A DNA stretch of 64,000 bases, from the NCBI RefSeq assembly GCF_900217235.1, contig NZ_LT907975.1, positions 496,001 through 560,000 on the forward strand, read 5' to 3'. The first letter of the stretch is position 1; each line of letters begins with the position of its first letter. Of this stretch, positions 35,898 through 44,611 are shown piece by piece. Position numbers and translations under genes: made by a program. Source of the stretch: Pseudodesulfovibrio profundus. GTDB lineage: Bacteria; Desulfobacterota; Desulfovibrionia; Desulfovibrionales; Desulfovibrionaceae. Under the pieces are notes generated by a model. That model did not search any database. It had not been told where the DNA came from and worked only from the letters and a program-made list of their open reading frames with translations.

Positions 35898-38549
35898 ATG
35901 AAAGAAACCAGTTTGTTTGACTCGCTGTTTGAAGAGCCGCAGAAGCCCTCCGGCCCGGTGACCTGTCTCGGCATGACCTTCGAGAACGACGAGGTTCGCC
36001 GCGCCCACTTTACCGAGGAGCTGCGCAAGAAGTTGCAGGACCCGGAGTTTCGCAAGATCGAAGGCTTTCCCATTGGCAGCGACGAGGACATCCTGAACCT
36101 CAGCGATCCGCCGTATTACACCGCTTGTCCTAATCCGTGGATTGGGGAATTTTTGTCGATATATGGAGATCCTTCCTCAACGGAAGTAGTTTCGGAACCA
36201 TATTCGGGCGATCTTGCCGCGACAGGTCGGCATCCTGTTTATTCATTTCATCCTTATCATACCAAAGTGCCTCCAGAGATTATCAAGGAGTTGATTACCT
36301 ACTACACCTCCCCAGGTGATTTGGTACTGGACATTTTCTGTGGGACTGGAATGACGGGCGTAGCCGCCAGAGAGTGCGGAAGAAATGTTATTGTCAACGA
36401 TCTTTCACCAATAGCGACATTTATCTCTAGCGTTAATACGTCTAGTTTCGACAAACACTTATTCAAAAAAGAAATTGAGAATTTAATAAGGCAGTCCGAG
36501 AAAAAATTTAGCTGGGTGTATGAAACTGAAGATGCCGGAAGGCGTACAAGTGTTAACTATTACGTATGGACGGATGTGTTTAATTGCCCTGAGTGTGTTC
36601 ATGAATTTCCGTTTTTCCCGCACGGCGTTATTCACCATGGCAACAAGGTCCAGACTAAAAAGCAATTTGAGTGTCCATCATGTGGCGCTGAACTAAACGT
36701 AAGGAAAGTTGAACGGGTACTTACAACTGATGGAAAGAAAAAATCTCTTGCTTGGGTAAATGCTGCGTCTGGAAGAAATCGGATTAACCGAGAGCCAAAC
36801 GATTTCGATCGAGATGTTGTGCGCAAAGTGATATCTGCCCTACAAGATACACCTTTGTGGATTCCATCTGATGAAATAGACCCAGCTGGATACTCAGCAA
36901 AGCTCGCTCAGTTAGGCGACAAAGCAATTACAGACGTTAGCAAGTTTCTATCAGAAAGAAACCGATTGGTCTTTGCCGACCTGTGGCAACGTATGGCAGA
37001 AATCAACGACGCGTCCATACGCAATGCTATTAGATCGTGCTTAACGTCAATTTTCACTGTCATATCAGAGCGTCAAGGATATTTCGGTGGCGGTGGAGGC
37101 ATGTCAGGAAACCTGTATATGCCAATCGTTCGAATGGAAAAAAATATCTACGACTCTCTCAGAAGAAAGATAAAAAAATTCATTGATGCCGAAAGTGAAA
37201 AGCCACGAAACCATGAAGGCCATCTTGTAACAACGCAGTCAGCCACGAAGCTCGATCAGATTGTAGATCAGAGCATTGATTACATCTATACCGATCCTCC
37301 TTTTGGTGCAAACATCATATACAGCGAAATGAACTTGATTCTCGAGGGATGGTTAAAGGTAAGATCTAACAATTCACCAGAAGCAGTAATCGATGAAACA
37401 AAGCATAAGGAGTTTGAAGATTACGGCCGGTTAATGCTTCGAGCGTTTAAAGAGTGTTACAGAGTATTAAGGCCAGGAAAATGGCTCACTGTAGAGTTTC
37501 ACAACACGCAAGCTTCGGTCTGGAACCTAATACAAAATGCGATATCTGAAGCAGGTTTCGTGGTTGCTCAGGTATGCAAGCTTGATAAAGGATCTACAAC
37601 AATACTTGCCGATATAAGGCCGGGGGCTGTTGTCCAGGATTTGATTATCTCCGCCTACAAGCCTTCAACTCAATTCCTTGAGAAATTCAACGCATCTGCC
37701 TCAGAAGAGAGCGGTGTTTGGGAGTTTGTTCGTAACTATCTTTCTCATCTCCCAACTTTCAAGAAGGTAGGGAGTGATGTTGCGTATCTCACCGAAAGGG
37801 ACTCCAGAATATTGTTCGATCAAATGGTGGCCTACTATGTTAGGAATGGATATCCCGTACCTATTTCTAATCAAGAATTCCAGCTCGGTATTAGACAGAG
37901 GTTTGCTGAGCGTGATGGGATGTTTTTTCTTCCCGAACAAGCTGCAGAGTATGACAAAAAACGCTTAACCGTTGAACGGTTGATTCAAGGTACTCTGTTT
38001 GTTTCTGATGAATCTTCGGCAATTGAATGGTTGAGAAGCCTTCTCCGTGATAAACCGCAGACCTTCCAGGATCTCCACCCACAGTTTTTGAGGGAAATTG
38101 GTGGGTGGAGCAAGAATGAGAAAGCTCTTGAACTGTCTACGTTGCTAGAGCAGAACTTCTTGCGATTCGAAGGGCGTGGTGAAGTTCCGAGCCAAATTCA
38201 CAGTTATCTGTCGACTAACTGGCCGGAGTTCCGCAACCGCCCCAAAGATGATTCAGGGCTCATTGCGAAAGCTCGTGATCGCTGGTACGTGCCCGATCCA
38301 AATAAGGCTGGTGATCTCGAAAAATTACGCGAAAGGGCGTTGCTGAAGGAGTTCGAGGAATATAAAGGTGCCAAGAAGAATCTCAAAGTTTTCCGGCTGG
38401 AAGCTGTTCGAGCCGGTTTCAAGAAGGCCTGGCAAGAGAGAGATTACACTGTAATCGTAGCAGTGGCTGAAAAGATTCCCAACAACGTCCTGGAAGAAGA
38501 TCCCAAGCTGCTCATGTGGTATGACCAAGCAATAACTCGAATCTCTTAA
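35898..38549 (+). CDS. pglX: PglX-type DNA adenine methylase of type III BREX
   Basis: An 883-residue methyltransferase. Motif I is DIFCGTGMTG (about residues 145-154), a Cys-rich ribbon follows (CPEC near 228, CPSC near 257), and the catalytic motif is DPPF (about 465), giving an N6-adenine, alpha-like order. It supplies the self/non-self mark. Start ATG 35898 is chosen for the AAGGA eight bases upstream; ATG 35892 and a TTG at 35841 are alternatives. The first ~75 codons are GC-rich like brxC; from about 36120 the gene becomes clearly AT-richer, so most of it was probably acquired separately. Confidence 0.88.
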   Translation: MKETSLFDSLFEEPQKPSGPVTCLGMTFENDEVRRAHFTEELRKKLQDPEFRKIEGFPIGSDEDILNLSDPPYYTACPNPWIGEFLSIYGDPSSTEVVSEPYSGDLAATGRHPVYSFHPYHTKVPPEIIKELITYYTSPGDLVLDIFCGTGMTGVAARECGRNVIVNDLSPIATFISSVNTSSFDKHLFKKEIENLIRQSEKKFSWVYETEDAGRRTSVNYYVWTDVFNCPECVHEFPFFPHGVIHHGNKVQTKKQFECPSCGAELNVRKVERVLTTDGKKKSLAWVNAASGRNRINREPNDFDRDVVRKVISALQDTPLWIPSDEIDPAGYSAKLAQLGDKAITDVSKFLSERNRLVFADLWQRMAEINDASIRNAIRSCLTSIFTVISERQGYFGGGGGMSGNLYMPIVRMEKNIYDSLRRKIKKFIDAESEKPRNHEGHLVTTQSATKLDQIVDQSIDYIYTDPPFGANIIYSEMNLILEGWLKVRSNNSPEAVIDETKHKEFEDYGRLMLRAFKECYRVLRPGKWLTVEFHNTQASVWNLIQNAISEAGFVVAQVCKLDKGSTTILADIRPGAVVQDLIISAYKPSTQFLEKFNASASEESGVWEFVRNYLSHLPTFKKVGSDVAYLTERDSRILFDQMVAYYVRNGYPVPISNQEFQLGIRQRFAERDGMFFLPEQAAEYDKKRLTVERLIQGTLFVSDESSAIEWLRSLLRDKPQTFQDLHPQFLREIGGWSKNEKALELSTLLEQNFLRFEGRGEVPSQIHSYLSTNWPEFRNRPKDDSGLIAKARDRWYVPDPNKAGDLEKLRERALLKEFEEYKGAKKNLKVFRLEAVRAGFKKAWQERDYTVIVAVAEKIPNNVLEEDPKLLMWYDQAITRIS

Positions 38550-38572
38550 GCTCTGTACGACAGGAGGAACGT

Positions 38573-40303
38573 GTGCTCAAAATTAAATACATTGTATTCA
38601 AACGTCTTGGGAAAACCGACCTCGACGTCTTGCAGAATGCTGAAGAGAATACAGGCCATACATATATTTCTATTGGGAAAAACAAAAGATGGCTTGATGA
38701 CCTTGCTAATGATGAATTGGTTTGGAGTGCAGAAGGTCAAAGCGAATATGCATCAATTCAACTTGAACCTGTGAATAGTGATCCAGATTTAGTGGCACAG
38801 GAATTGAGTTTCAGAATTCAGCATGGACAACGAGAAGGGGAAGCTAGATTCAACAACCAGAGGACACATCCTGTTATAGCTTGGTCCAAACCTGTCAGGG
38901 AAGATCGGCCAGACGAAAATAGCGCTTATATTGTGCTAATTCGAGATCAAGAGGACAAGTACCACGCTCGGTTTATTCGCTCTTTAGATCATCTTCCGAC
39001 AGAGTTGAGAGTAAAAATAGAAGGGAAGGCGTATGGGGCTATAGATCTGAGAGATGAAGGTGGAATTATTCTGAAGAATCCGACCATATCCCGCATAATT
39101 GAAGCATTGAAAACGACTCATAATGTAATTCTGTACGGGCCTCCAGGAACAGGAAAAACTTGGCTGATGAAATCGGTACAGAAATGTTTTGAGCAAGGGA
39201 TAGCGCCAGTTCTTTTTGCCGAAGATGATCTCAACCACCCTTTCCAATCTGCCCCTATGCAATCTTTTCCAGAGGGCCAAGTTGTTAAGAAATCGCTCTT
39301 TGTCACTTTCCACCAAAGCATGTCATACGAGTCCTTTGTTGCTGGACTAAGACCCGATATCGATCCAACGAGCGGCTCTATCACTTATAAGGTTAAAAAA
39401 GGACCTTTCATAGAACTGGCTGAAAATGCCGCCGGACACGAGGCGGCATCTCTCCTGTTAATTGATGAGATCAATAGAGGAAACACTGCGGAAATTTTTG
39501 GGGAACTTATTACCGTCCTAGAGGTGGATAAGCGCAAGGCAGCGGATGGAACACAAACGGATTTGACTGTAGAGGTTATGTTGCCCTATCCACCGGAAAA
39601 CGGACCAGTTACCCAAGATGGTATTTTCGTAATGCCGTTCCATTTTTACACCTTGGCATCTATGAATTCTGTGGATCGTTCTGTTGCCCCTTTGGACAGT
39701 GCTCTGCGGCGGCGTTTCCAAATCATAGAGATAGGCCCGGACATAGAACTGTTAAAACTTCAGGTTCAAATCGTTAAAGGCTTCCTCAATGTTGGAGAGC
39801 ATGATGAGTGGAACAGAATTTCCTTCCTTGCCTGCAAGTTGCTAGAAAAAATTAACCGGAACATAGCTGTTTTTCGAGGCACCGATTTTCGCCTGGGACA
39901 TGCTTATTTCTGGAAGGTGTTCGCTCCTGAAACCGGCACCGTAAAGTCCAGGAAACAAGCATTGATAGCAGCATTCCGCGAAAAGGTTATTCCCCAACTT
40001 AAGGAGATGTTCCGAGATCAGCAGGAGCTATTGAAGACAATTCTAGGAGGAGAAGCCAACGAGAAGAGACTTTTTGTTTTTGATTCTGGGGCCGACATCA
40101 TAGTCGGTGACCTTCTTGTGGAGCCGACCGGGTGGCTGCATGTAAAAGATGAGCAAACAACTGATGAATGGCTGGAAATAATGCAGGTTATAGCAGGAAT
40201 TGGTGCGGAAGGATGGCCGCAAGAAGATGAGCAGGTAGCTGAAGATGTTGAAGAGGTAGAAGGTGAAATTGCGGCTGAAAATAATGTTCAGGAGAATCCT
40301 TGA
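38573..40303 (+). CDS. mcrB: McrB-type AAA+ GTPase
   Basis: A 576-residue McrB motor protein. Walker A is GPPGTGKT (residues 189-196), Walker B is DEIN (298-301), and the McrB signature MNSVDRS starts at 364, followed by the arginine-finger type segment DSALRRRFQ. The first 180 residues are the DNA-recognition part and do not resemble the E. coli McrB N-terminus. McrB with McrC restricts modified DNA, usually methylated cytosine. GTG start with GGAGG upstream. AT-rich, in the block nested in the BREX operon. Confidence 0.9.
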   Translation: MLKIKYIVFKRLGKTDLDVLQNAEENTGHTYISIGKNKRWLDDLANDELVWSAEGQSEYASIQLEPVNSDPDLVAQELSFRIQHGQREGEARFNNQRTHPVIAWSKPVREDRPDENSAYIVLIRDQEDKYHARFIRSLDHLPTELRVKIEGKAYGAIDLRDEGGIILKNPTISRIIEALKTTHNVILYGPPGTGKTWLMKSVQKCFEQGIAPVLFAEDDLNHPFQSAPMQSFPEGQVVKKSLFVTFHQSMSYESFVAGLRPDIDPTSGSITYKVKKGPFIELAENAAGHEAASLLLIDEINRGNTAEIFGELITVLEVDKRKAADGTQTDLTVEVMLPYPPENGPVTQDGIFVMPFHFYTLASMNSVDRSVAPLDSALRRRFQIIEIGPDIELLKLQVQIVKGFLNVGEHDEWNRISFLACKLLEKINRNIAVFRGTDFRLGHAYFWKVFAPETGTVKSRKQALIAAFREKVIPQLKEMFRDQQELLKTILGGEANEKRLFVFDSGADIIVGDLLVEPTGWLHVKDEQTTDEWLEIMQVIAGIGAEGWPQEDEQVAEDVEEVEGEIAAENNVQENP

Positions 40304-41664
40304 ATAACCATAGCTCAGTTTCAACAATGGAGTGCAAAGAGAATCATTGGTACTCTCTTCCTCCAGAACTGCGGGACGATGGGATACAGCTTTTGGAAAA
40401 AGCTGTATCTGTCTGCAACAGACGCCTCGTATCCACTAATGCTCTATCGGAAAAGCTTCCTATTCAATTAGATCCCTATCGGAGGCAGATCCGGTTTAGT
40501 GGTATTTCAGGATTTTTGAGCCTCGGCCCAGTCTTTGTCACCATTCGCCCAAAATTCATGGGCGAGAATCATTGGGTTTCTCGACTAAGCAATGCTTTAG
40601 TATTGAGTGGCGGACCAGGTAGGATGGTAATTCTTCCGGGTACGTTGTCTGCAGCGTGGCTAACCTCGCGCTTCGTAGACCCGTTTGCTCGCCTTTTCGC
40701 CCAATCACTTCTGAAGGCCCTTGAAAGCCATCCTCTGTTGGCTTACCACAGAATTAAGAGAGAACTATCTTTTGTCCGTGGCAGGATTCTTTTACATAAG
40801 CAACTAATCAAATCACCAACTCGCCAGCACAAGGTTTCATGTTCGTTTTCTGAATTTACTAATAATAATGAATACATTCATCTGTTAAGGTGGGCGGTAA
40901 TCGAATTCCAGCGATTAGCGCGTGCTCGCGAAACTCAGCTTGCTTTAAAAGCTGCTCTAGATCGGCTACCGCAAGTAGAAAGTAGTGATTCTTTCAGGTT
41001 CCCCACGCTCAGACCATTACCACCAGGGATGTCAATATACCGTGAACCTTTCGAATTGGCGCAGGAACTTTTAAGAGCACGCCGTCGTTCAGTATCAACT
41101 ACAAGATCTGACAAAAGAATATGCGGTGTGATCGCCATAATGCATGAATGCTATGAGGCGATGGTGTCATATCTTTACAGGCGGATTTCTTCTCGAATTG
41201 GCATAAAAACACAGGCGCAAAGCACCTGGGAGTTCGTGAAGCGTTCCGGGCCTGGATTGGGTTATAGGAGCAGGTATGTTAGGCCGGATGATATTTTGTA
41301 CTGCTCTGAAAGTATGCGCCCTATCTTAGTTTCCGATTCAAAATATGTCGGGCGCATAGGCACAGAAGCACAAACCAAGAAGCACAAATTGGACGCGGGC
41401 AATTTTTATCAGGTGGTTTGCTCTTGTATGTCCGCTGGGACTCGTGCTGGATTGATAGTGCAGCCATTTACAGAAGACTTAGATGAGAAAGTGCCTCAGT
41501 TCGAACGATGGGAGACCAGTGTCGGTTTTCAGAAGGGAGTCATTTCTATTGGCGTTCTTCGCCTTGATTTCAGAGTGCTGAATTCACCTAATGGGCTTAG
41601 ATTGCTTGAGCAGCAGCTTGAGACGGGGGTAAGGAATATGTCGGTACTACCTGAAGGAATCTAG
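40300..41664 (+). CDS. mcrC: McrC-type endonuclease subunit
   Basis: A 454-residue partner of McrB that carries the cutting site. PDD (residues 329-331) and DSK (346-348, in 'PILVSDSKYVG') form the PD-(D/E)XK core typical of McrC, where D-x-K replaces E-x-K. The N-terminal half is the usual 5-methylcytosine restriction subunit beta region ('FVTIRPKFMG'). TTG start overlaps the mcrB stop. Together with mcrB it is a complete type IV restriction pair. Confidence 0.88.
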   Translation: MNNHSSVSTMECKENHWYSLPPELRDDGIQLLEKAVSVCNRRLVSTNALSEKLPIQLDPYRRQIRFSGISGFLSLGPVFVTIRPKFMGENHWVSRLSNALVLSGGPGRMVILPGTLSAAWLTSRFVDPFARLFAQSLLKALESHPLLAYHRIKRELSFVRGRILLHKQLIKSPTRQHKVSCSFSEFTNNNEYIHLLRWAVIEFQRLARARETQLALKAALDRLPQVESSDSFRFPTLRPLPPGMSIYREPFELAQELLRARRRSVSTTRSDKRICGVIAIMHECYEAMVSYLYRRISSRIGIKTQAQSTWEFVKRSGPGLGYRSRYVRPDDILYCSESMRPILVSDSKYVGRIGTEAQTKKHKLDAGNFYQVVCSCMSAGTRAGLIVQPFTEDLDEKVPQFERWETSVGFQKGVISIGVLRLDFRVLNSPNGLRLLEQQLETGVRNMSVLPEGI

Positions 41665-41665
41665 C

Positions 41666-44611
41666 ATGGATCTTTCCACTGATAATTTTAGTGTAGTTGC
41701 AGAGGTGCGAGGAACTAGCTCCATATGGCAATACAGCACCGTTCATAACAGCGCCTGCAAGGTCATCGAAGAACAGACCTTGTGGGGGCAGACGGTGTGC
41801 CGTGTCTGGTTGCCGAACCAGGACGCGGTGGTGCGCGTGCCCCGCTCCGCCTTGCGGCCGCTGAGTGCCGACCTGCGACCGGAGATCGAGGCCGGACGCA
41901 TTGCCTATGTGGCCGCCGCAGCCAAGGTGGCCGAGGTGCTCGAAGGTTCCACCAGCGCCACCGAAGGCCATGTATTGCTGGCTCCCATGGAGTCCAACGT
42001 CATTCCACTGCCGCACCAGATCCACGCCTTGTCACGGGCCATCTCCGGCGACCGCGTGCGCTACCTGCTGGCCGACGAGGTGGGCCTCGGTAAGACCATC
42101 GAGGCCGGTCTGGTCATGCGCGAGCTCAAGCTGCGCGGGCTGGTTCGGCGAATTCTGGTCGTCTCTCCCAAAGGCATCGCCACCCAGTGGGTGGCGGAAA
42201 TGCAGACGCACTTCAACGAGCAGTTCCAGCTCGTGCTGGGAGACGACATCGGCACCTTGCAGCGCCTGGCTACAGGCGCGGACCACCGGAACTCAGCCTG
42301 GTCGATGTTCGATCAGGTCATCGTCTCCCTGGATTCGGTCAAGCCCATGGACAAACGGCGCGGTTGGACCGCCGAGCGCGTTGCCGAATACAACCGCAGC
42401 CGGTTCGAAGATCTGATCACCGCTGGTTGGGATCTGGTGGTGGTGGACGAAGCGCACCGCTTGGGCGGCAGCACCGATCAGGTCGCCCGCTACAAGCTCG
42501 GCAAGGGGCTGGCGGAGGCCGCGCCCTATGTGCTGCTCCTTTCGGCGACTCCCCACCAGGGGAAGACCGATGCCTTCCATCGCCTGATGAACCTACTGGA
42601 TGACGACGCCTTCCCGGACATGGACAGCGTCTCCCGCGAGCGGGTGGCCCCGTATGTCATCCGTACCGAGAAGCGCAAGGCCATCGATGCCGACGGCAAG
42701 CCGCTCTTCAAACCCCGGCGGACGCAGATGGCCCCGGTGGCCTGGGAGAGCCGTCATCACCTGCAGCAGCTCCTCTACGAGGCAGTGACCGACTATGTGC
42801 GCGAGGGCTACAACCAGGCCCTGCGCGAGAAGAAGCGCCATATCGGCTTTTTGATGATCCTGATGCAGCGTCTGGTGGTCTCCAGCACCCGGGCGATCCG
42901 CACCACGCTGGAACGGCGACTCGCCGCACTCAAGGAAGGCGAACAGCAGGCCAGCCTGCGGCTGGCGGAGCTGGAAAACGGTACGGAGGGATCGGAAAGC
43001 CCAGACGATGAAATGGCCGAACTCTACGACATGGACGGCCAGGAGCTGCTCGATGAGCTGCTGAAATCTCATGTGTCGGCTCTGCAGAGCGAAGGCAGCC
43101 ATGTAGAGACCCTGCTCGATGCGGCGGTTCGCTGTGAACAGGCTGGTCCGGACGCCAAGGCCGAGGCGTTGATCGAGTGGGTCTACGAACTGCAAGCCGA
43201 GGAAAACGAACCGGACCTTAAGGTGTTGATCTTCACCGAGTTCGTGCCGACCCAGCAGATGCTGAAAGAGTTTCTGGAAGCCCGTGGCATCTCGGTCGTC
43301 ACCCTGAACGGCTCCATGGATATGGAGGAACGTAAGCAGGTCCAGGATGCCTTCCGCAAATCGCATCGCGTGCTGGTTTCCACCGACGCGGGTGGTGAGG
43401 GCCTGAACCTGCAGTTTGCCCATGTCATCATCAACTACGACATCCCCTGGAATCCGATGCGGCTGGAACAGCGGATCGGCCGTGTGGACCGTATCGGCCA
43501 GCCCAAGAAGGTGCGGGCAATCAACTTCGTGTTTGAGGACTCGGTCGAGTTCCGGGTCCGCGAAGTGCTGGAGCAGAAGCTTTCAGTAATCTTCGACGAG
43601 TTCGGCATCGACAAGACTGGCGACGTACTCGACTCCGCCCAAGCCGGTGAGCTGTTCGAGGATGTGTTCGCCTCGGCCATCCTCAATCCTGACGGGATCG
43701 AAACCTCCGTCGATCAAACGGTGGCTCGGCTTCGCGATGAGATTCAGCAGGTGCGCGAGGCCTCCGCCATTTATGGCATCTCCGAGGAGCCGGATGTGCA
43801 GGCGGCTGAGCGTCTGCGTTCCCATCCGCTGCCTCACTGGGTGGAGCGGATGACGGTGGGCTACCTCAACTCGCACGGCGGTGTGGCCAGCCGTAAACGT
43901 TCCTGGTGGGACCTGAATTGGCCGGACGGCCAGGAGCATCGCAAAGCCGTGTTCAACGCCCGGGAAGCGGATCGTCTGACCGATGCAACCCTGCTCAATC
44001 TTGAAAACAGTCGTGTCCGTGGGCTGGCCTTGAACCTGCCGCAGATCGCGGCTGGCCAGCCATTGCCTTGTGTAAGCGTGAGCGGGTTGCCAGCCAGCAT
44101 CTCCGGACTCTGGGGACTCTTTGAGATCCGCCTTCAGGCCGGGATGCACCAGAAGACACAACTCCTGCGCATTCCCATGGTGCGGCGGGGCTATGTCAGT
44201 GTGTTCGTAAGCGAGGAAGGTAAACTGTTTCTGCCCACGGCCCGGCATATCTGGGATGCGCTGCAGACAGCGGAAGCCCAGGTGCAGGCCACCCTCGGCC
44301 AGGACGAATCCATCATCGCCCATGAGCGGTTGCAGGAAGCGGCAGAGCAAGCCGGACAGGAGCTGTTCGACGCATTACAGCAGGCGCATCTCGCCTCTGT
44401 GGCTCGCGAGGAGGAACGCGGCATCGTTTCCTTTGCCTCGCGCCGCAAGGCCATCGAGCGGGTTGGATTGCCGGAGGTACGGCAATTCAGGTTGTCCCGT
44501 TGCGATGCGGACGAATCCGAGTGGCGGCATGAACTGCAATCGGCAAGGCAGATCGTGCCGGAAATCCGGCCGCTGCTGATGCTGCGGATCATCAAGGGAG
44601 GCGCTCAATGA
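41666..44611 (+). CDS. brxHII: BrxHII, SNF2/RapA-like helicase of type III BREX
   Basis: A 981-residue helicase: ADEVGLGKTIEAG (P-loop GLGKT 140-144), DEAH (261-264), 'STDAGGEGLNLQ' and QRIGRVDRIGQ (motif VI, about 606-616). These are SNF2-class motifs, as in BrxHII. It begins one base after mcrC. The first ~30 codons keep the AT-rich style of mcrBC; GC-rich codon use resumes near 41750, so the right edge of the foreign block lies inside this gene. It overlaps pglZ. Confidence 0.87.
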   Translation: MDLSTDNFSVVAEVRGTSSIWQYSTVHNSACKVIEEQTLWGQTVCRVWLPNQDAVVRVPRSALRPLSADLRPEIEAGRIAYVAAAAKVAEVLEGSTSATEGHVLLAPMESNVIPLPHQIHALSRAISGDRVRYLLADEVGLGKTIEAGLVMRELKLRGLVRRILVVSPKGIATQWVAEMQTHFNEQFQLVLGDDIGTLQRLATGADHRNSAWSMFDQVIVSLDSVKPMDKRRGWTAERVAEYNRSRFEDLITAGWDLVVVDEAHRLGGSTDQVARYKLGKGLAEAAPYVLLLSATPHQGKTDAFHRLMNLLDDDAFPDMDSVSRERVAPYVIRTEKRKAIDADGKPLFKPRRTQMAPVAWESRHHLQQLLYEAVTDYVREGYNQALREKKRHIGFLMILMQRLVVSSTRAIRTTLERRLAALKEGEQQASLRLAELENGTEGSESPDDEMAELYDMDGQELLDELLKSHVSALQSEGSHVETLLDAAVRCEQAGPDAKAEALIEWVYELQAEENEPDLKVLIFTEFVPTQQMLKEFLEARGISVVTLNGSMDMEERKQVQDAFRKSHRVLVSTDAGGEGLNLQFAHVIINYDIPWNPMRLEQRIGRVDRIGQPKKVRAINFVFEDSVEFRVREVLEQKLSVIFDEFGIDKTGDVLDSAQAGELFEDVFASAILNPDGIETSVDQTVARLRDEIQQVREASAIYGISEEPDVQAAERLRSHPLPHWVERMTVGYLNSHGGVASRKRSWWDLNWPDGQEHRKAVFNAREADRLTDATLLNLENSRVRGLALNLPQIAAGQPLPCVSVSGLPASISGLWGLFEIRLQAGMHQKTQLLRIPMVRRGYVSVFVSEEGKLFLPTARHIWDALQTAEAQVQATLGQDESIIAHERLQEAAEQAGQELFDALQQAHLASVAREEERGIVSFASRRKAIERVGLPEVRQFRLSRCDADESEWRHELQSARQIVPEIRPLLMLRIIKGGAQ

